A stretch of DNA of 64,000 nucleotides from Sphaerisporangium rubeum (GTDB lineage: Bacteria; Actinomycetota; Actinomycetes; Streptosporangiales; Streptosporangiaceae). This document shows positions 1 through 10,460 of this stretch, piece after piece. Each line of letters opens with the position of its first letter. Position 1 is the first letter of the stretch. Location of the stretch: assembly GCF_014207705.1 (NCBI RefSeq), contig NZ_JACHIU010000001.1, positions 2,093,501 through 2,157,500 of the forward strand, written 5' to 3'. Under the pieces are notes generated by a model. That model was not told the origin of the DNA. It worked only from the letters and a program-made list of their open reading frames with translations, and did no database searches. Position numbers and translations under genes: made by a program.

Positions 1-262
1 GGTCCGAGCGCAGCAGCGCGCCGGTGCCGGTGAGCGCGTACCGGTCCTCGCCGACCGTCTCCACCAGCCCCACCGACGCCATCGCGCGCATCAGCCGGCC
101 GAGCGACGGCGCGTGGGCCTCGCAGCGGGTGGCCAGCTCCGTCACGGTCAGCGGGCCGTCCGCCAGGTGGTCGGCGACCCGCAGTTCCGCCATGGTCCGC
201 ATCGCCGAGGCCCGCCAGCTGCTGCGCAGCGTGTCCCAGATGGGGCTCGCCGGATCGGTCAT
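1..262 (-). CDS. Methyltransferase, N-terminal dimerisation/winged-helix part (partial)
   Basis: The reading frame begins at an ATG at 262 preceded by an AGGA-type ribosome site and runs off the left edge of the window, so only about 87 N-terminal residues are visible. They form a helix-rich winged-helix segment (AELRVADHLADGPLTVTELA, then a LGRLMRAMASVGLV helix and a RYALTGTGALL wing) typical of the dimerisation domain of acetylserotonin/hydroxyneurosporene-type O-methyltransferases. The SAM-binding catalytic domain lies outside the window. It is the last visible gene of the minus-strand transport operon, 61 bp after the ATPase gene. The substrate cannot be told from this part. An ArsR-like stand-alone regulator is a less likely alternative. 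Confidence 0.75.
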   Translation of the reverse strand, partial: MTDPASPIWDTLRSSWRASAMRTMAELRVADHLADGPLTVTELATRCEAHAPSLGRLMRAMASVGLVETVGEDRYALTGTGALLRSD

Positions 263-323
263 GTCTTCCTCCAGTCGTACAGGTGGTACACGCGGGACCG
301 CGGGGGTGCGCGCACCCGCCGCC

Positions 324-1094
<771 letters not shown>

Positions 1095-1138
1095 GGTGTT
1101 TTCCTCGGGTCGCTGTGAACTGCCCGGCGCGCCGACCG

Positions 1139-1990
1139 CTAGGTCGTCTGCCGGGCCCGCCGGTGCCAGGAGAGGATGCGCTTCTCGGCGAGCAGGAAGG
1201 ACGCGTTCAGGGTGTAGCCGAGAATGCCGAGCACCACGATGGAGCCCCACATCGCAGCCATGTCGAACGTCTGCTGGGTGAACATGAGCTGGTAGCCGAT
1301 GCCGTCGGTCGCGCCGACCAGCTCGGACACGACCATCAGCACCACGGCGAGCGACAGGCTCAGGCGCAGCCCCGCGAAGATCTTCGGCGCGGCCGACGGC
1401 AGCACGACGCGCACCAACCGGCGCGCGCCGCGCACCCCGAAGACCCGCGCGGTGTCGGTGTGCACGCGGTCGACGTACCGCGCGCCGTCGATGGTGTTGA
1501 TGAGGATGGGCCAGATCACGCCGTACACGATGGTGGCCACCTGCATCTGCGTGCTGGTCTTGAACAGCACGATGAACAGGGGGATCAGCGCGGCCGGCGG
1601 CACGGCCCTGCAGAACTCGATGACAGGGTCGACGTAGTCGGCCAGCACGCGGGAACGGCCGACCGCGACGCCGATCGCGACCCCCGCCACGCACGCCATG
1701 AGCCAGCCGCCGAACAGGCGGCCGAGGCTCGGCCCGAACGTGTCCAGCGCCTCGTCGGTGAGGAACAGCCGGGAGGCGGGGCCGGTGAGCCACAGCTCGT
1801 ACATGCGCGTGGCGATCTGCGACGGCGGCGGGAAGTACACCGACTCGGCGACCCTGGCCGCGGCCTCCCACACGGCGACGGCGACCGGTACCAGCCACAC
1901 CTGAGCGGCCAGCGCGGTGAGGGCCCCGCGCGTGCGGCGGGGACGGGACGGCGCCGGGGGAGCGGGGGGCGCGGTGGTGGTGACGCTCAT
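1139..1990 (-). CDS. ABC transporter permease (SsuC/TauC family), second subunit
   Basis: Membrane permease of 283 residues. After a Pro-rich cytoplasmic N-terminus (about 1-25) come roughly six hydrophobic segments, and a cytoplasmic EAA-like loop (GVRGARRLVRVVLPSAAP, about 185-202) that docks the ATPase. The start overlaps the stop of the upstream permease gene by 4 bp (ATGA), so the two are translationally coupled. The operon thus encodes two different permease subunits that probably form a heterodimer, unlike the homodimeric SsuC or TauC systems. Confidence 0.9.
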   Translation of the reverse strand: MSVTTTAPPAPPAPSRPRRTRGALTALAAQVWLVPVAVAVWEAAARVAESVYFPPPSQIATRMYELWLTGPASRLFLTDEALDTFGPSLGRLFGGWLMACVAGVAIGVAVGRSRVLADYVDPVIEFCRAVPPAALIPLFIVLFKTSTQMQVATIVYGVIWPILINTIDGARYVDRVHTDTARVFGVRGARRLVRVVLPSAAPKIFAGLRLSLSLAVVLMVVSELVGATDGIGYQLMFTQQTFDMAAMWGSIVVLGILGYTLNASFLLAEKRILSWHRRARQTT

Positions 1991-2760
1991 GACTCTCCCA
2001 CCGCCGCGACCGCGTGCCAGCGGAACGCGCGGCGTTGCAGGCGCACCAGCAAAATGTTCGCCACGAGGCCGAGCGCACCGGTCCACAGGATGCACGCGAG
2101 GATGAGGTCGGTGCGCAGGCCGGACGCCGCGCGGAGCATGTAGACGCCGATGCCGCTGACCCCGCCGGCCAGCAGCTCGGTGCTCACGGTGACGACGAAC
2201 GCCACCGACGACGCCAGCCGCACCCCCGTCATCACGAACGGCGCGGCACTCGGCAGCGACACCCTGCGCAGCACGTCGAGCCGGCCGAAGCCGAAGCTGC
2301 GCAGTGTGTCCTTGGCCACCGGGTCCACGTCCTTCAGTCCGTACATGGTGTTGATCAGCAGGGGCCAGGCCGAGGCGTAGACCACCGCGATGATCTTGAC
2401 GACCTCGGTGGACGGCACCAGCAGGGTCACCAGCGGGATCAGCGCGATGGAGGGGATCGGCCGCAAGAACTCCACCAGCGGACGGGACGCGAGCTCGGCC
2501 CGCCGCAGGTTGCCGAGCACGAGGCCGAGGGGGACGGCGCCGAGCACGGCGACGAGCAGGCCTATGGCCCAGACCCGCAGCGTCGAGAGCAGGTCCGGGG
2601 GGAACTCCGGGTCGGCCGGCAGGCGCACCGCCTCCACCAGGACCGCCGACATGCGCGGAAGCAGCGCGGGGTCGACGAGCCCGGAGGCGCCTGCGGCCTC
2701 CGCCGCGATCAGCAGGCCCGCGACGCCGATGGCGCCGCGGGCCACGCGCCGGCCGATCAT
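1987..2760 (-). CDS. ABC transporter permease (SsuC/TauC family), first subunit
   Basis: Membrane permease of 257 residues with an N-terminal hydrophobic helix, about six membrane segments and an EAA-type loop (FGRLDVLRRVSLPSAAP, about 160-176). ATG at 2760 overlaps the stop of the substrate-binding lipoprotein gene by 4 bp, and its own stop overlaps the second permease start in the same way. This chain of ATGA overlaps shows co-translation of binding protein, permease and permease. It partners the permease at 1139-1990 and the ATPase at 324-1094. Confidence 0.9.
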   Translation of the reverse strand: MIGRRVARGAIGVAGLLIAAEAAGASGLVDPALLPRMSAVLVEAVRLPADPEFPPDLLSTLRVWAIGLLVAVLGAVPLGLVLGNLRRAELASRPLVEFLRPIPSIALIPLVTLLVPSTEVVKIIAVVYASAWPLLINTMYGLKDVDPVAKDTLRSFGFGRLDVLRRVSLPSAAPFVMTGVRLASSVAFVVTVSTELLAGGVSGIGVYMLRAASGLRTDLILACILWTGALGLVANILLVRLQRRAFRWHAVAAVGES

Positions 2761-3752
2761 TGAGGCTGCGGCACCAGGAGCGGGGTGACGTCGAGCTTCT
2801 CGGTGAGGTAGCCGTACTCGAGCATCAGGTCGGCGACTCGCTGGATGCGGTTCGCGCTCAGCGTCGTCGGGAACGCGCCGAGGGTGATGACCGCGGCGTC
2901 CTGCGGGGAGATCTTGGTGTACTTCGGCAGGATCGACTCGACCTCTTTACGGTCGGAGGCGGCGAGCTGCTGACCCTTGGCGTAGGCCCGCTGGAAGGCG
3001 GCGACGGTGTTGGGGTTGGCCTCGGCCCACTTCTTGGTGACCGTCCACCCGGCCATCGGGAAGTCGGCCATCGCGCCGGTCATCGTGTCGGCGATCTTGC
3101 GCGCGCCGGCGTTCTTCTGCACGCCGGTCAGGAACGGCTCGGTGAGCCACGCCGCGTCGACCTTGCCGGTCGCCAGCGCGGCCGGCATGTCGGGGAAGGC
3201 GTACTGCTGGAACTTGACGTCCTTCAGCCGGTCGAGGCCGACCGTGCGCAACGTCGAGCCGGCGGCCATCTCGCCGATGCTGTTCACCGCGGGCACGGCG
3301 ATGTTGGCACCCTTGAGGTCCTTCGGCGTCTCGATCTTGGAGTCCTTGGGGACGACCAGGGCGAAGGTGTCGGGCTTGGCCTGGTAGGCGTCCGCGACGA
3401 AGCGGAAGTCCCCACCCTTCTTGGACTGGATGTTGATGATCGCGAAGTAGTTGCCGAGGATCATGTCCAGGCTGCCGCCGAGCAGGTTCGGCACGGCGAT
3501 GGCGCTGCTCTGCAGCTGCGTGACGTTGACCGTCAGCCCTTCTTCCTTGAAGAAGCCCTTCGCGATGGCGATGTGCATTCCCGCCGAGTCGGGAATCGGC
3601 AGGGCACCGACGGTGATCGTGGTCTTCTCCAGCGCCTTCCCCTCGGCTGATGGCGCCGCCGACGGGGTCGAACCCCCGCCGCAGGCCGTGAGTCCGAGAC
3701 TCACGACGGTGCCGATGCCGATGAGGAAGGTACGACCCCTGAATCGTCTCAT
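2757..3752 (-). CDS. Substrate-binding lipoprotein of SsuA/NMT1 type
   Basis: Extracytoplasmic solute-binding protein of 331 residues, anchored by a lipobox (LTAC, Cys24) after a short hydrophobic signal peptide. The body resembles the SsuA/TauA/THI5 (NMT1-like) fold: TTITVGALPIPDSAGMHIA strand start, an EEGLTVNV segment, and DAAWLTEPF near residue 195, a common ligand-site segment. It is the first gene of the operon. An AAGGAC site precedes the ATG, and the upstream leader holds three CCCAAA-type motifs. Likely ligands in this family include sulfonates, nitrate and pyrimidine or thiamine precursors; none can be chosen from sequence alone. Confidence 0.9.
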   Translation of the reverse strand: MRRFRGRTFLIGIGTVVSLGLTACGGGSTPSAAPSAEGKALEKTTITVGALPIPDSAGMHIAIAKGFFKEEGLTVNVTQLQSSAIAVPNLLGGSLDMILGNYFAIINIQSKKGGDFRFVADAYQAKPDTFALVVPKDSKIETPKDLKGANIAVPAVNSIGEMAAGSTLRTVGLDRLKDVKFQQYAFPDMPAALATGKVDAAWLTEPFLTGVQKNAGARKIADTMTGAMADFPMAGWTVTKKWAEANPNTVAAFQRAYAKGQQLAASDRKEVESILPKYTKISPQDAAVITLGAFPTTLSANRIQRVADLMLEYGYLTEKLDVTPLLVPQPQ

Positions 3753-4186
3753 TCGGTGTCCTTATTTGGGATATGTGGGGGGTTTGTGACTTTGGGTGCC
3801 ATTTGGGGACGCTGACTTGGCGAGCGTGAAGCCTAGCGTGCACGATTCCGGGCTTACACCGCCAAGCCGCATTTGTCATGAAACTCGTAAGAAAGTCCAG
3901 TTTGGTGTGCTATGTGAAGTTAGGCGGCCTATGGGACCTTGGAACGCGGTAAATGCGGATCTGGTGATATATCAGACCGACCGTGTGCTTGTGATGTCGG
4001 TGAACTCGTGTGCCTGGTCATTGACTGAAGCGTAGGCGACGGAATAAAGATTTGGAACGTTCTAAACCGCCATACTGCTTGGTTGAACTCCTGGCTATAT
4101 GCTCCAATTGCCCCCTGACTTGCCATGTGTCACACCATTCACATGGTTTCCCCCCAACGCAGACCAGCCGCGAGAGGTTGCGACCA
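3753..4186. promoter_or_regulatory. Divergent intergenic region between import operon and conservon
   Basis: No gene is seen in these 434 bases, which separate two divergent operons and must hold both promoters. The stretch is clearly AT-richer than its surroundings. It contains a perfect 10-bp palindrome TGATATATCA (3965-3974) and, on the minus side, CCCAAA-type repeats at about 3765-3812. No convincing -35/-10 pair could be assigned. Confidence 0.5.
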
Positions 4187-7100
4187 GTGAGGACAGCAAC
4201 AATCGAGAGCGGTCGCCGCGACACGCCGGGCGCAACCCCGCCTTCCTCCGACCCGGGTGAGCAGGCCGCTCCTCCGATGCAGTCGTCCAGAAGGTCGGTG
4301 GCCCTGCGCAACTGGCGGGTGCGAACCCGTCTCATCGCGCTCATCCTGGTGCCGACACTGGTGGCCGTCCTCCTCGGCGGTCTCCGCGTGTACGGCTCGA
4401 TCCAGAGCGCCTCGGAGTACGAGCGCCTCCGCACGGTCGCCGAATTCGGCATCAACCTGGCCGACCTGGTACACGAGATCGACCTGGAACGCGACCTGTC
4501 GGTGCGGTTCGTCGCCAACGGCCGCCGCGGGAACCAGGCACGCCTGCTCATCCGGGACCAGCAGAACGCCGTGGACGCCGCCGCGCAGATCGTCGCGGAC
4601 CGGCGCGAGGTCGTGGAACCCAGTCTCGGCAGCATCGGCCGGCAGGCGTACCGGCGTGTGCTCGGCCGGATGGCCCAGCTCCGCACCCTGCGCGAGACCA
4701 TCGGAGAGTCCCAGCTTCCGCCGCTGCCTTCGATGCAGAAGTACAACGAGGTCAACGACGACATCCTCGCGCTGTTCGACGAAGTGGGCCGAGGCGGTGG
4801 CGACGAGGCGCTGAGCTCGCGGGCCGCGGCGCTCACCTCACTGGTCCGGGCCGCCGAGCAGGCGTCCCGCCAGCGCGGCCTGATGTCCATCGCTCTGACC
4901 TTCCACGCGTTCGACCCGACGTTGCTGGAGGCGTTCAACGCGGCCCGCGCGCAGCAGGCCAGCGAACTGAGCGCCTTCCTGTTCCGGGCCGGCGCCACCG
5001 AACGTCAACGCTACTCCGACACCGTCACGAGCCCGCTGATCGACCGCGCCGCCGGTGTGGTGGACCGCGTGCTGTCACTCGCACGCGAAGGCGCGGAGCT
5101 GCGAAACCTCAGCGGTGGCGCCGAGAGCGACGTCGACTACTGGTTCAAGGCCGCGAGCGACGGGCTGGACCGCATGCAGGTCGTGCAGCGGGCCCTCGGC
5201 CGCACCATCGTCGACCAGGCCTCGGAGTTCGCGCGGTCCGACCAGAGCCAGGCCGCGATCGACATCGCCGTGCTCGCCGTGCTGCTCATCATGGTCCTCG
5301 TCATCACCACCGTCGTGGCGCGCTCACTGGTGAGCCCGCTGCGGCGGCTGCGCCGCGAGGCGCTGGAGATCGCCGGCCGCCGCCTGCCCGAGCTGGTGCA
5401 GAAGCTGCGCGAGTCCGAGGCGTCGGAGGGGCCGCCTGACGTGCGGCCGATCGGCGTGATGTCCAACGACGAGGTCGGCGAGGTCGCGCGCGCGTTCGAC
5501 GAGGTGCACCGCGAGGCGATCCGCCTCGCGAGCGACGAGGCGCAGCTGCGCAGCAACGTCAGCGCCATGTTCGTCAACCTGTCGCGGCGCACGCAGACCC
5601 TGGTGGAACGGCAGATCAGCCTGATCGACGGTCTCGAACAGGGCGAGCAGGACGACGGCAGGCTCGGCGACCTGTTCCGCCTGGACCACCTGGCGACCCG
5701 CATGCGCCGCAACAGTGAGAACCTGCTGGTCCTCGCCGGCCAGGAGCCCGCGCGGCGGTGGAGCCAGCCGGTGCCGCTGCTGGACATCGCGCGCGCGTCG
5801 CTGTCGGAGGTCGAGAACTACGAGCGGGTCGCGATGAACGTCCCGACCGGGGTGTCCATCGCCGGCCAGGCGGTCAACGACGTCATCCACCTCCTGGCGG
5901 AGCTGGTGGAGAACGCCATCTCGTTCTCGCCGCGCGAGACCAGGGTCACCATGACGGCCAACCGCATCGACGGCGGCGGCGTGATGATCTCCATCACCGA
6001 CGCCGGCATCGGGATGACCGACGAGGAACTGGCCCAGACCAACTGGCGCCTCGCGCACCCGCCGGTGGTGGACGTGTCGGTGTCCCGGCGCATGGGCCTG
6101 TTCGTGGTCGGCCGCCTCGCGCTGCGCAACGGCATTCGCGTGCAGCTGCGGCGGCACGACGGCGGCGGGCTCACCGCGATGGTGCTGCTGCCGGAGACGC
6201 TGATGGGCACACCCACCCACGCGCCTGGCGGTCCCGCCACCGCCGGAGCGCCTGCCTGGGCCTCGTCCGGGCAGCCGGCCGGCCTGTTCACGCCGGCGGC
6301 CGCGACCGCCGGGTCCTCGTCGTTCGGCCCCATGACCGGTCCCTACGGCCCGGCCACCGGCGGCACCAACGGCGCCGGAGGCCTCGGGCCGATGGGCCCC
6401 ACCACCGGAGGCGGCTACGGGTACGGCGGGTACGGCGATCCGTCCACCGGCCCCGGCGGCCACGGCGGCTACGGGGATCCGTCCACCGGTCAGGGCAACC
6501 ACGGCGGCTACGGCGGCCCGCCGTCCGGGCCGGGCATGTTCGGCGGTCCTGCCACCGGCGCGTTCGGCGGCCCGTCCACCGGCGGGTACGCCGGCCCGTC
6601 CACCGGGCCCGCCACCGGCGCGTTCGGCGGCCCGGCAACCGGCCCCTCCATGGGTTCTCCTCCAGGGCCGGGACGCTTCGGTCCACCTACGGGCCCGCCG
6701 ACGAGCGAGATGCCACCGGTGCGGATGCGCCCCCGCCGTTACGAGACCTCCGAGCAGGACGCCGCCACCGGCCCGCTTCCCGTCGTGCGCAGCGCGCCAA
6801 TGGAACAGGAGGAGTACTTGCCGATCTTCGCCGCCGTCGAGTCGGCCTGGTTCCGGCGTGCCGAGCCGAACGCACCGGAGGCCCCGGTGGCCGGCTGGCA
6901 GGAGGCCGCGGCGGACCGCGGCTGGCAGGCCGCGGCCGTCGTACAGGAGCCGGTGCGGGACGGCACCACATCCGCCGGTCTGCCGAAGCGGGTACCGAAG
7001 GCCAACCTGGTCCCCGGCTCGGCGAACACCGCCGAGCAGGGCCCGTCGTCGCCGGCGCCGGCAATGCCGCCGCTGTCCCCCGAGCGGGCACGCAACCGCC

Positions 7101-7213
7101 TGTCCAGCTTTCAGCAAGGCATCCGGCAGGGCCGCGCGGTCGCCCGGGGCGAGCTGAGCGAGGACGAGGTGCCGTACAAAACTGAGCTGCGTCGCATGGA
7201 GGAAGAGCAGTGA
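4187..7213 (+). CDS. Nitrate/sulfite-sensing (NIT) domain sensor histidine kinase, conservon CvnA type
   Basis: Membrane sensor kinase of about 1008 residues. GTG at 4187 is preferred because GAGAGG lies upstream; an in-frame ATG at 4277 is the alternative, and earlier codons look non-coding. Order: short N-tail, TM1 (about 47-70), extracellular NIT-like helical sensor (about 90-340), TM2 (about 358-382), HAMP-like linker, a dimerisation helix with LFRLDHLATRMRRNSENLL, and an HATPase domain with N-box ELVENAISFS and G-box DAGIGM. Residues about 690-870 are a Gly/Pro/Thr-rich repeat tail (GPATGAFGG units), followed by a conserved C-terminus. As in other conservons there is no adjacent response regulator. 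It is followed by roadblock, DUF742 and GTPase genes with overlapping starts. Confidence 0.9.
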   Translation: MRTATIESGRRDTPGATPPSSDPGEQAAPPMQSSRRSVALRNWRVRTRLIALILVPTLVAVLLGGLRVYGSIQSASEYERLRTVAEFGINLADLVHEIDLERDLSVRFVANGRRGNQARLLIRDQQNAVDAAAQIVADRREVVEPSLGSIGRQAYRRVLGRMAQLRTLRETIGESQLPPLPSMQKYNEVNDDILALFDEVGRGGGDEALSSRAAALTSLVRAAEQASRQRGLMSIALTFHAFDPTLLEAFNAARAQQASELSAFLFRAGATERQRYSDTVTSPLIDRAAGVVDRVLSLAREGAELRNLSGGAESDVDYWFKAASDGLDRMQVVQRALGRTIVDQASEFARSDQSQAAIDIAVLAVLLIMVLVITTVVARSLVSPLRRLRREALEIAGRRLPELVQKLRESEASEGPPDVRPIGVMSNDEVGEVARAFDEVHREAIRLASDEAQLRSNVSAMFVNLSRRTQTLVERQISLIDGLEQGEQDDGRLGDLFRLDHLATRMRRNSENLLVLAGQEPARRWSQPVPLLDIARASLSEVENYERVAMNVPTGVSIAGQAVNDVIHLLAELVENAISFSPRETRVTMTANRIDGGGVMISITDAGIGMTDEELAQTNWRLAHPPVVDVSVSRRMGLFVVGRLALRNGIRVQLRRHDGGGLTAMVLLPETLMGTPTHAPGGPATAGAPAWASSGQPAGLFTPAAATAGSSSFGPMTGPYGPATGGTNGAGGLGPMGPTTGGGYGYGGYGDPSTGPGGHGGYGDPSTGQGNHGGYGGPPSGPGMFGGPATGAFGGPSTGGYAGPSTGPATGAFGGPATGPSMGSPPGPGRFGPPTGPPTSEMPPVRMRPRRYETSEQDAATGPLPVVRSAPMEQEEYLPIFAAVESAWFRRAEPNAPEAPVAGWQEAAADRGWQAAAVVQEPVRDGTTSAGLPKRVPKANLVPGSANTAEQGPSSPAPAMPPLSPERARNRLSSFQQGIRQGRAVARGELSEDEVPYKTELRRMEEEQ

Positions 7214-7632
7214 GGGAGCTGAGCCAGGCCGCTCGCGGTATCAACTGGTTGATCACCGATTTCGTCCGCGGCGTTCCGGGAGTGGCGCACACGGTGGTCG
7301 TCTCGTCCGACGGACTGCCACTGGCCTACTCGGAGGGCTTTCCGAAGGACAGGGCCGATCAGCTGGCGGCGGTCGCCGCGGGCCTGATCAGCCTGACCCA
7401 GGGAGCCTCCCGGGTGTTCGAGGGGGGTGCGGTCACGCAGACCGTGGTGGAGATGCAGCGTGGGTTGTTGCTGATCATGTCGATCAGTGACGGCTCGTGC
7501 CTGGCCGTGCTGGCGGCCCCGGACTGTGACATGGGTCTGGTGGCCTACCAGATGACGCTGATGGTCGAGCGCGCCGGTCAAGTGCTGACCCCGGCCGTGC
7601 GCGCCGAGCTTCAGGCGTCGTCGCCGCGGTGA
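7210..7632 (+). CDS. Roadblock/LC7 domain protein, conservon CvnB type
   Basis: Small cytoplasmic protein of 140 residues with the roadblock/LC7 fold (INWLITDFVRGVPGVAHTVV, then VSSDGLPLAYSEG). In conservons this protein works with the GTPase CvnD and the kinase CvnA in a membrane complex reminiscent of eukaryotic G-protein modules. The GTG start overlaps the kinase stop codon (GTGA), and its own stop overlaps the next GTG, so expression is translationally coupled. Confidence 0.92.
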   Translation: MRELSQAARGINWLITDFVRGVPGVAHTVVVSSDGLPLAYSEGFPKDRADQLAAVAAGLISLTQGASRVFEGGAVTQTVVEMQRGLLLIMSISDGSCLAVLAAPDCDMGLVAYQMTLMVERAGQVLTPAVRAELQASSPR

Positions 7633-8024
7633 CGTCCATGGGTGGCGGTCCCGGCTGGGAGGACGGCTTACGGCCTTACCAGCCGGAGCCGTCCTCACCG
7701 GTGCGTCCCTTCACCGTCACCGGTGGCCGGTCGGCGCCGCGGACGCATCTGGCCATGGAGACGCTGGTGCACTCCACAATTCCGGCTTACCACGACCTCT
7801 CCGGACTGATTCCTGAGTACCAGGCGATCTGCTCGCTCTGCCGCCAGGTGCGGTCGGTCGCCGAGATCTCCGCGTTGCTGCGCGTGCCGCTCGGCGTGGC
7901 CCGCGTCCTCATCTCGGACATGGCCGCCGAAGGACTCGTCCAGCTGCACCAGCCGCAACTGGACGCCGGAAAGCCGGACCTCAACTTGCTCGAAAGGGTT
8001 CTCAGTGGACTTCGCAGGCTCTAA
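7629..8024 (+). CDS. DUF742 protein, conservon CvnC type
   Basis: A 131-residue DUF742 protein. After a variable N-terminus (about 1-25) comes the family core RPFTVTGGRSAPRTHLAMET and a winged-helix-like second half (CRQVRSVAEISALLRVPLGV, then DMAAEGLVQLH). It starts at GTG 7629 overlapping the roadblock gene stop, and its 3' end overlaps the GTPase gene by 20 bp. Its biochemical role in conservons is not settled; the winged-helix-like part suggests nucleic-acid or protein binding. Confidence 0.92.
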   Translation: MTSMGGGPGWEDGLRPYQPEPSSPVRPFTVTGGRSAPRTHLAMETLVHSTIPAYHDLSGLIPEYQAICSLCRQVRSVAEISALLRVPLGVARVLISDMAAEGLVQLHQPQLDAGKPDLNLLERVLSGLRRL

Positions 8025-8598
8025 CCGGGCCCCGGCACTGACCTCGACGAAGATCGTCGTCGCCGGGGGCTTCGGCGTCGGCAAGACGACCTTCGTCGGC
8101 GCCGTGTCGGAGATCGTCCCCCTCACCACAGAAGCCGTCATGACCGACGCCAGCGCCGGCATCGACGACCTGGGACTCACCCCCCACAAGACCACGACCA
8201 CCGTCGCCATGGACTTCGGCCGCGTGTCACTGGACCAGGACCTCATCCTGTACCTGTTCGGCACCCCCGGCCAGCACCGCTTCTGGTTCATGTGGGACGA
8301 CCTCGTACGCGGCGCCATCGGCGCGATCGTGCTGGTCGACACCCGGCGCCTGGCCGACAGTTTTCCCGCCATCGACTACTTCGAGGAGGCGAAACTGCCG
8401 TTCGTCATCGGGCTCAACGGCTGGGACGGCCAGCACCCCTACCAGGAGGAGGAGGTGCGCGACGCGCTCACGCTCGGGCCGCACATCCCGATCGTGCGCA
8501 CCGACGCACGGAAACGGGAAATGGTGAAGAGCACGCTGATCTCCCTGGTCGAGCACGCGCTCACCATGCGCGTCTCGGTGCCAGGCCGGCGCGGCTGA
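8005..8598 (+). CDS. Small Ras-like GTPase, conservon CvnD type
   Basis: A 197-residue GTP-binding protein. G1/Walker A is GGFGVGKTT (21-29), switch II/G3 is FGTPGQHRFW, and the base-recognition region has LNGWD in place of the usual NKXD, a drift commonly seen in this family. It starts at GTG 8005 inside the DUF742 gene. Together with the three preceding genes it forms a complete cvnA-D conservon, a signalling unit often linked to development and antibiotic production in Streptomyces. No P450 gene (the occasional fifth member) follows. Confidence 0.93.
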   Translation: MDFAGSNRAPALTSTKIVVAGGFGVGKTTFVGAVSEIVPLTTEAVMTDASAGIDDLGLTPHKTTTTVAMDFGRVSLDQDLILYLFGTPGQHRFWFMWDDLVRGAIGAIVLVDTRRLADSFPAIDYFEEAKLPFVIGLNGWDGQHPYQEEEVRDALTLGPHIPIVRTDARKREMVKSTLISLVEHALTMRVSVPGRRG

Positions 8599-8712
8599 CC
8601 CCTCAGCCGTTCGCGGGCACGCGTGACCGGCCCGGGAAGCGGCTAGGCTGGGAGGTCGAGTCGCACACCGCACGACCCCGGACGACCCGTAGCGCAGAGG
8701 CTGGCCAATCAC

Positions 8713-10266
8713 GTGTTCGAGACGCTTTCCGACCGGCTGACATCGGTCTTCTCCTCCCTGAGGTCCAAGGGCAGGCTGTCCGACGCCGACATCGACGCGA
8801 CCTGCCGAGAGATCCGCATCGCCCTTCTCGAGGCCGACGTCGCGCTCCCCGTGGTCCGCGACTTCGTGTCCCACGTCAAGGAGCGGGCCCGCGGCAGCGA
8901 GGTCTCCCAGGCGCTCAACCCCGCACAGCAGGTCGTCAAGATCGTCAACGACGAGCTGGTCGCCATCCTCGGCGGCGAGACGCGCCGGCTGCGGTTCGCC
9001 AAGAACCCGCCGACCGTCATCATGCTCGCTGGTCTCCAAGGCGCCGGCAAGACCACCCTCGCGGGCAAGCTCGCCCGCTGGCTGCGCGAGCAGGGCCACG
9101 CGCCGCTGCTGGTCGCCGCCGACCTGCAGCGGCCCAACGCCGTGCAGCAGCTCCAGGTGGTCGGCGAGCGCGCCGGCGTCGCCGTGCACGCTCCCGAGCC
9201 CGGCAACGGCACCGGTGACCCCGTCGCCGTGGCGCGCGGCTCGATCGACCACGCACGCCGCCTGCAGCACGACATCGTCATCATCGACACCGCCGGCCGC
9301 CTCGGCATCGACCAGGAGCTGATGAAGCAGGCCGCCGACATCCGCGACGCGGTCCGGCCCGACGAGGTCCTGTTCGTCGTCGACGCCATGATCGGCCAGG
9401 ACGCCGTCACCACGGCCCAGGCTTTCATGGAAGGCGTCGGCTTCGACGGCGTGGTGCTCACCAAGCTCGACGGCGACGCGCGCGGCGGCGCGGCCCTGTC
9501 GGTGCGTCACATCACCGGCCGTCCCATCATGTTCGCCTCGACCGGTGAGAAGCTCGAGGACTTCGACGCCTTCCACCCCGACCGCATGGCGTCCCGCATC
9601 CTCGACATGGGTGACATCCTCACCCTGATCGAGCAGGCGCAGCGCACCTTCGACGAGCAAGAGGCCGCCAAGATGGCCGGCAAGCTCGTCTCGGGTGACA
9701 ACTTCACGCTCGACGACTTCCTCGAGCAGATGCTGATGGTCCGCAAGATGGGGCCCATCAAGAACCTCCTCGGCATGATGCCGGGCATGGGGCAGATGCG
9801 CGACCAGCTCAACCAGGTCGACGAGCGCGACCTCGACCGTGTCGCCGCCATCATCCGCTCGATGACCCCGGCCGAGCGCGCCGAGCCGAAGATGATCAAC
9901 GGCTCCCGGCGCGCGCGCATCGCGCGCGGCTCCGGCGTCACCGTCACCGAGGTCGCCAACCTCGTGGTCCGGTTCTTCGAGGCGCAGAAGATGATGCGCC
10001 AGATGGCCGGCGGCATGGGCATCCCCGGCATGCCCGGCGGACGCAACAAGGGCAAGGCGGCGCAGAAGAAGGCCAAGAAGGGCCGCCGGGTCAGCGGCGA
10101 CCCGCGCAAGGCCGCGCTCGGCAAGACCGCGCCGTCCGGCGGGTCCGGCGACACCCCCCGCCTGCCTCCCGGCCTCGGCGGGCTCGGCGCGGGCCAACTG
10201 CCCCCCGGCCTGGAGCTTCCTCCTGGTTTCGACCCGTCCAAGCTCAAGCTTCCCGGGCAGAAGTAG
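8713..10266 (+). CDS. ffh: Signal recognition particle GTPase Ffh
   Basis: Cytoplasmic SRP54 homologue of 517 residues that binds signal sequences and 4.5S RNA and docks with FtsY. The N domain occupies about 1-95. The G domain holds GLQGAGKTT (107-115), DTAGRLG (about 192) and TKLDGD (about 250). The Met-rich M domain starts near 300 ([13 protein letters not shown]) and ends in a Lys-rich then Pro/Gly-rich tail. The GTG start at 8713 is the family start (MFETLSDRL). A TAGGCT -10-like hexamer lies about 65 bp upstream. The gene heads the block leading to rpsP. Confidence 0.97.
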   Translation: MFETLSDRLTSVFSSLRSKGRLSDADIDATCREIRIALLEADVALPVVRDFVSHVKERARGSEVSQALNPAQQVVKIVNDELVAILGGETRRLRFAKNPPTVIMLAGLQGAGKTTLAGKLARWLREQGHAPLLVAADLQRPNAVQQLQVVGERAGVAVHAPEPGNGTGDPVAVARGSIDHARRLQHDIVIIDTAGRLGIDQELMKQAADIRDAVRPDEVLFVVDAMIGQDAVTTAQAFMEGVGFDGVVLTKLDGDARGGAALSVRHITGRPIMFASTGEKLEDFDAFHPDRMASRILDMGDILTLIEQAQRTFDEQEAAKMAGKLVSGDNFTLDDFLEQMLMVRKMGPIKNLLGMMPGMGQMRDQLNQVDERDLDRVAAIIRSMTPAERAEPKMINGSRRARIARGSGVTVTEVANLVVRFFEAQKMMRQMAGGMGIPGMPGGRNKGKAAQKKAKKGRRVSGDPRKAALGKTAPSGGSGDTPRLPPGLGGLGAGQLPPGLELPPGFDPSKLKLPGQK

Positions 10267-10460
10267 GCACCACGGGAGAAGCGGGGCGTCGATTCGGCGT
10301 CACGCCTGTTGTCTGGCACAATGGCACGTTGGAACACCGTGACCGTGGATGCCCTCTCACCTCCGCGGGTCACGGCCTGTCCCTCGGGCGGTCTTCCCGC
10401 CGTGCCCCACTCGGCGCGTCGCCCGCTCACCCTTTTCAAAGCCCAGGAGAGACCACACCC

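Noticed and set aside
8227..10197. Long open frame of 656 codons on the minus strand opposite ffh
   Set aside because: Mirror-frame artefact of GC-rich codons; ffh on the plus strand has clear domains and the minus frame has none.
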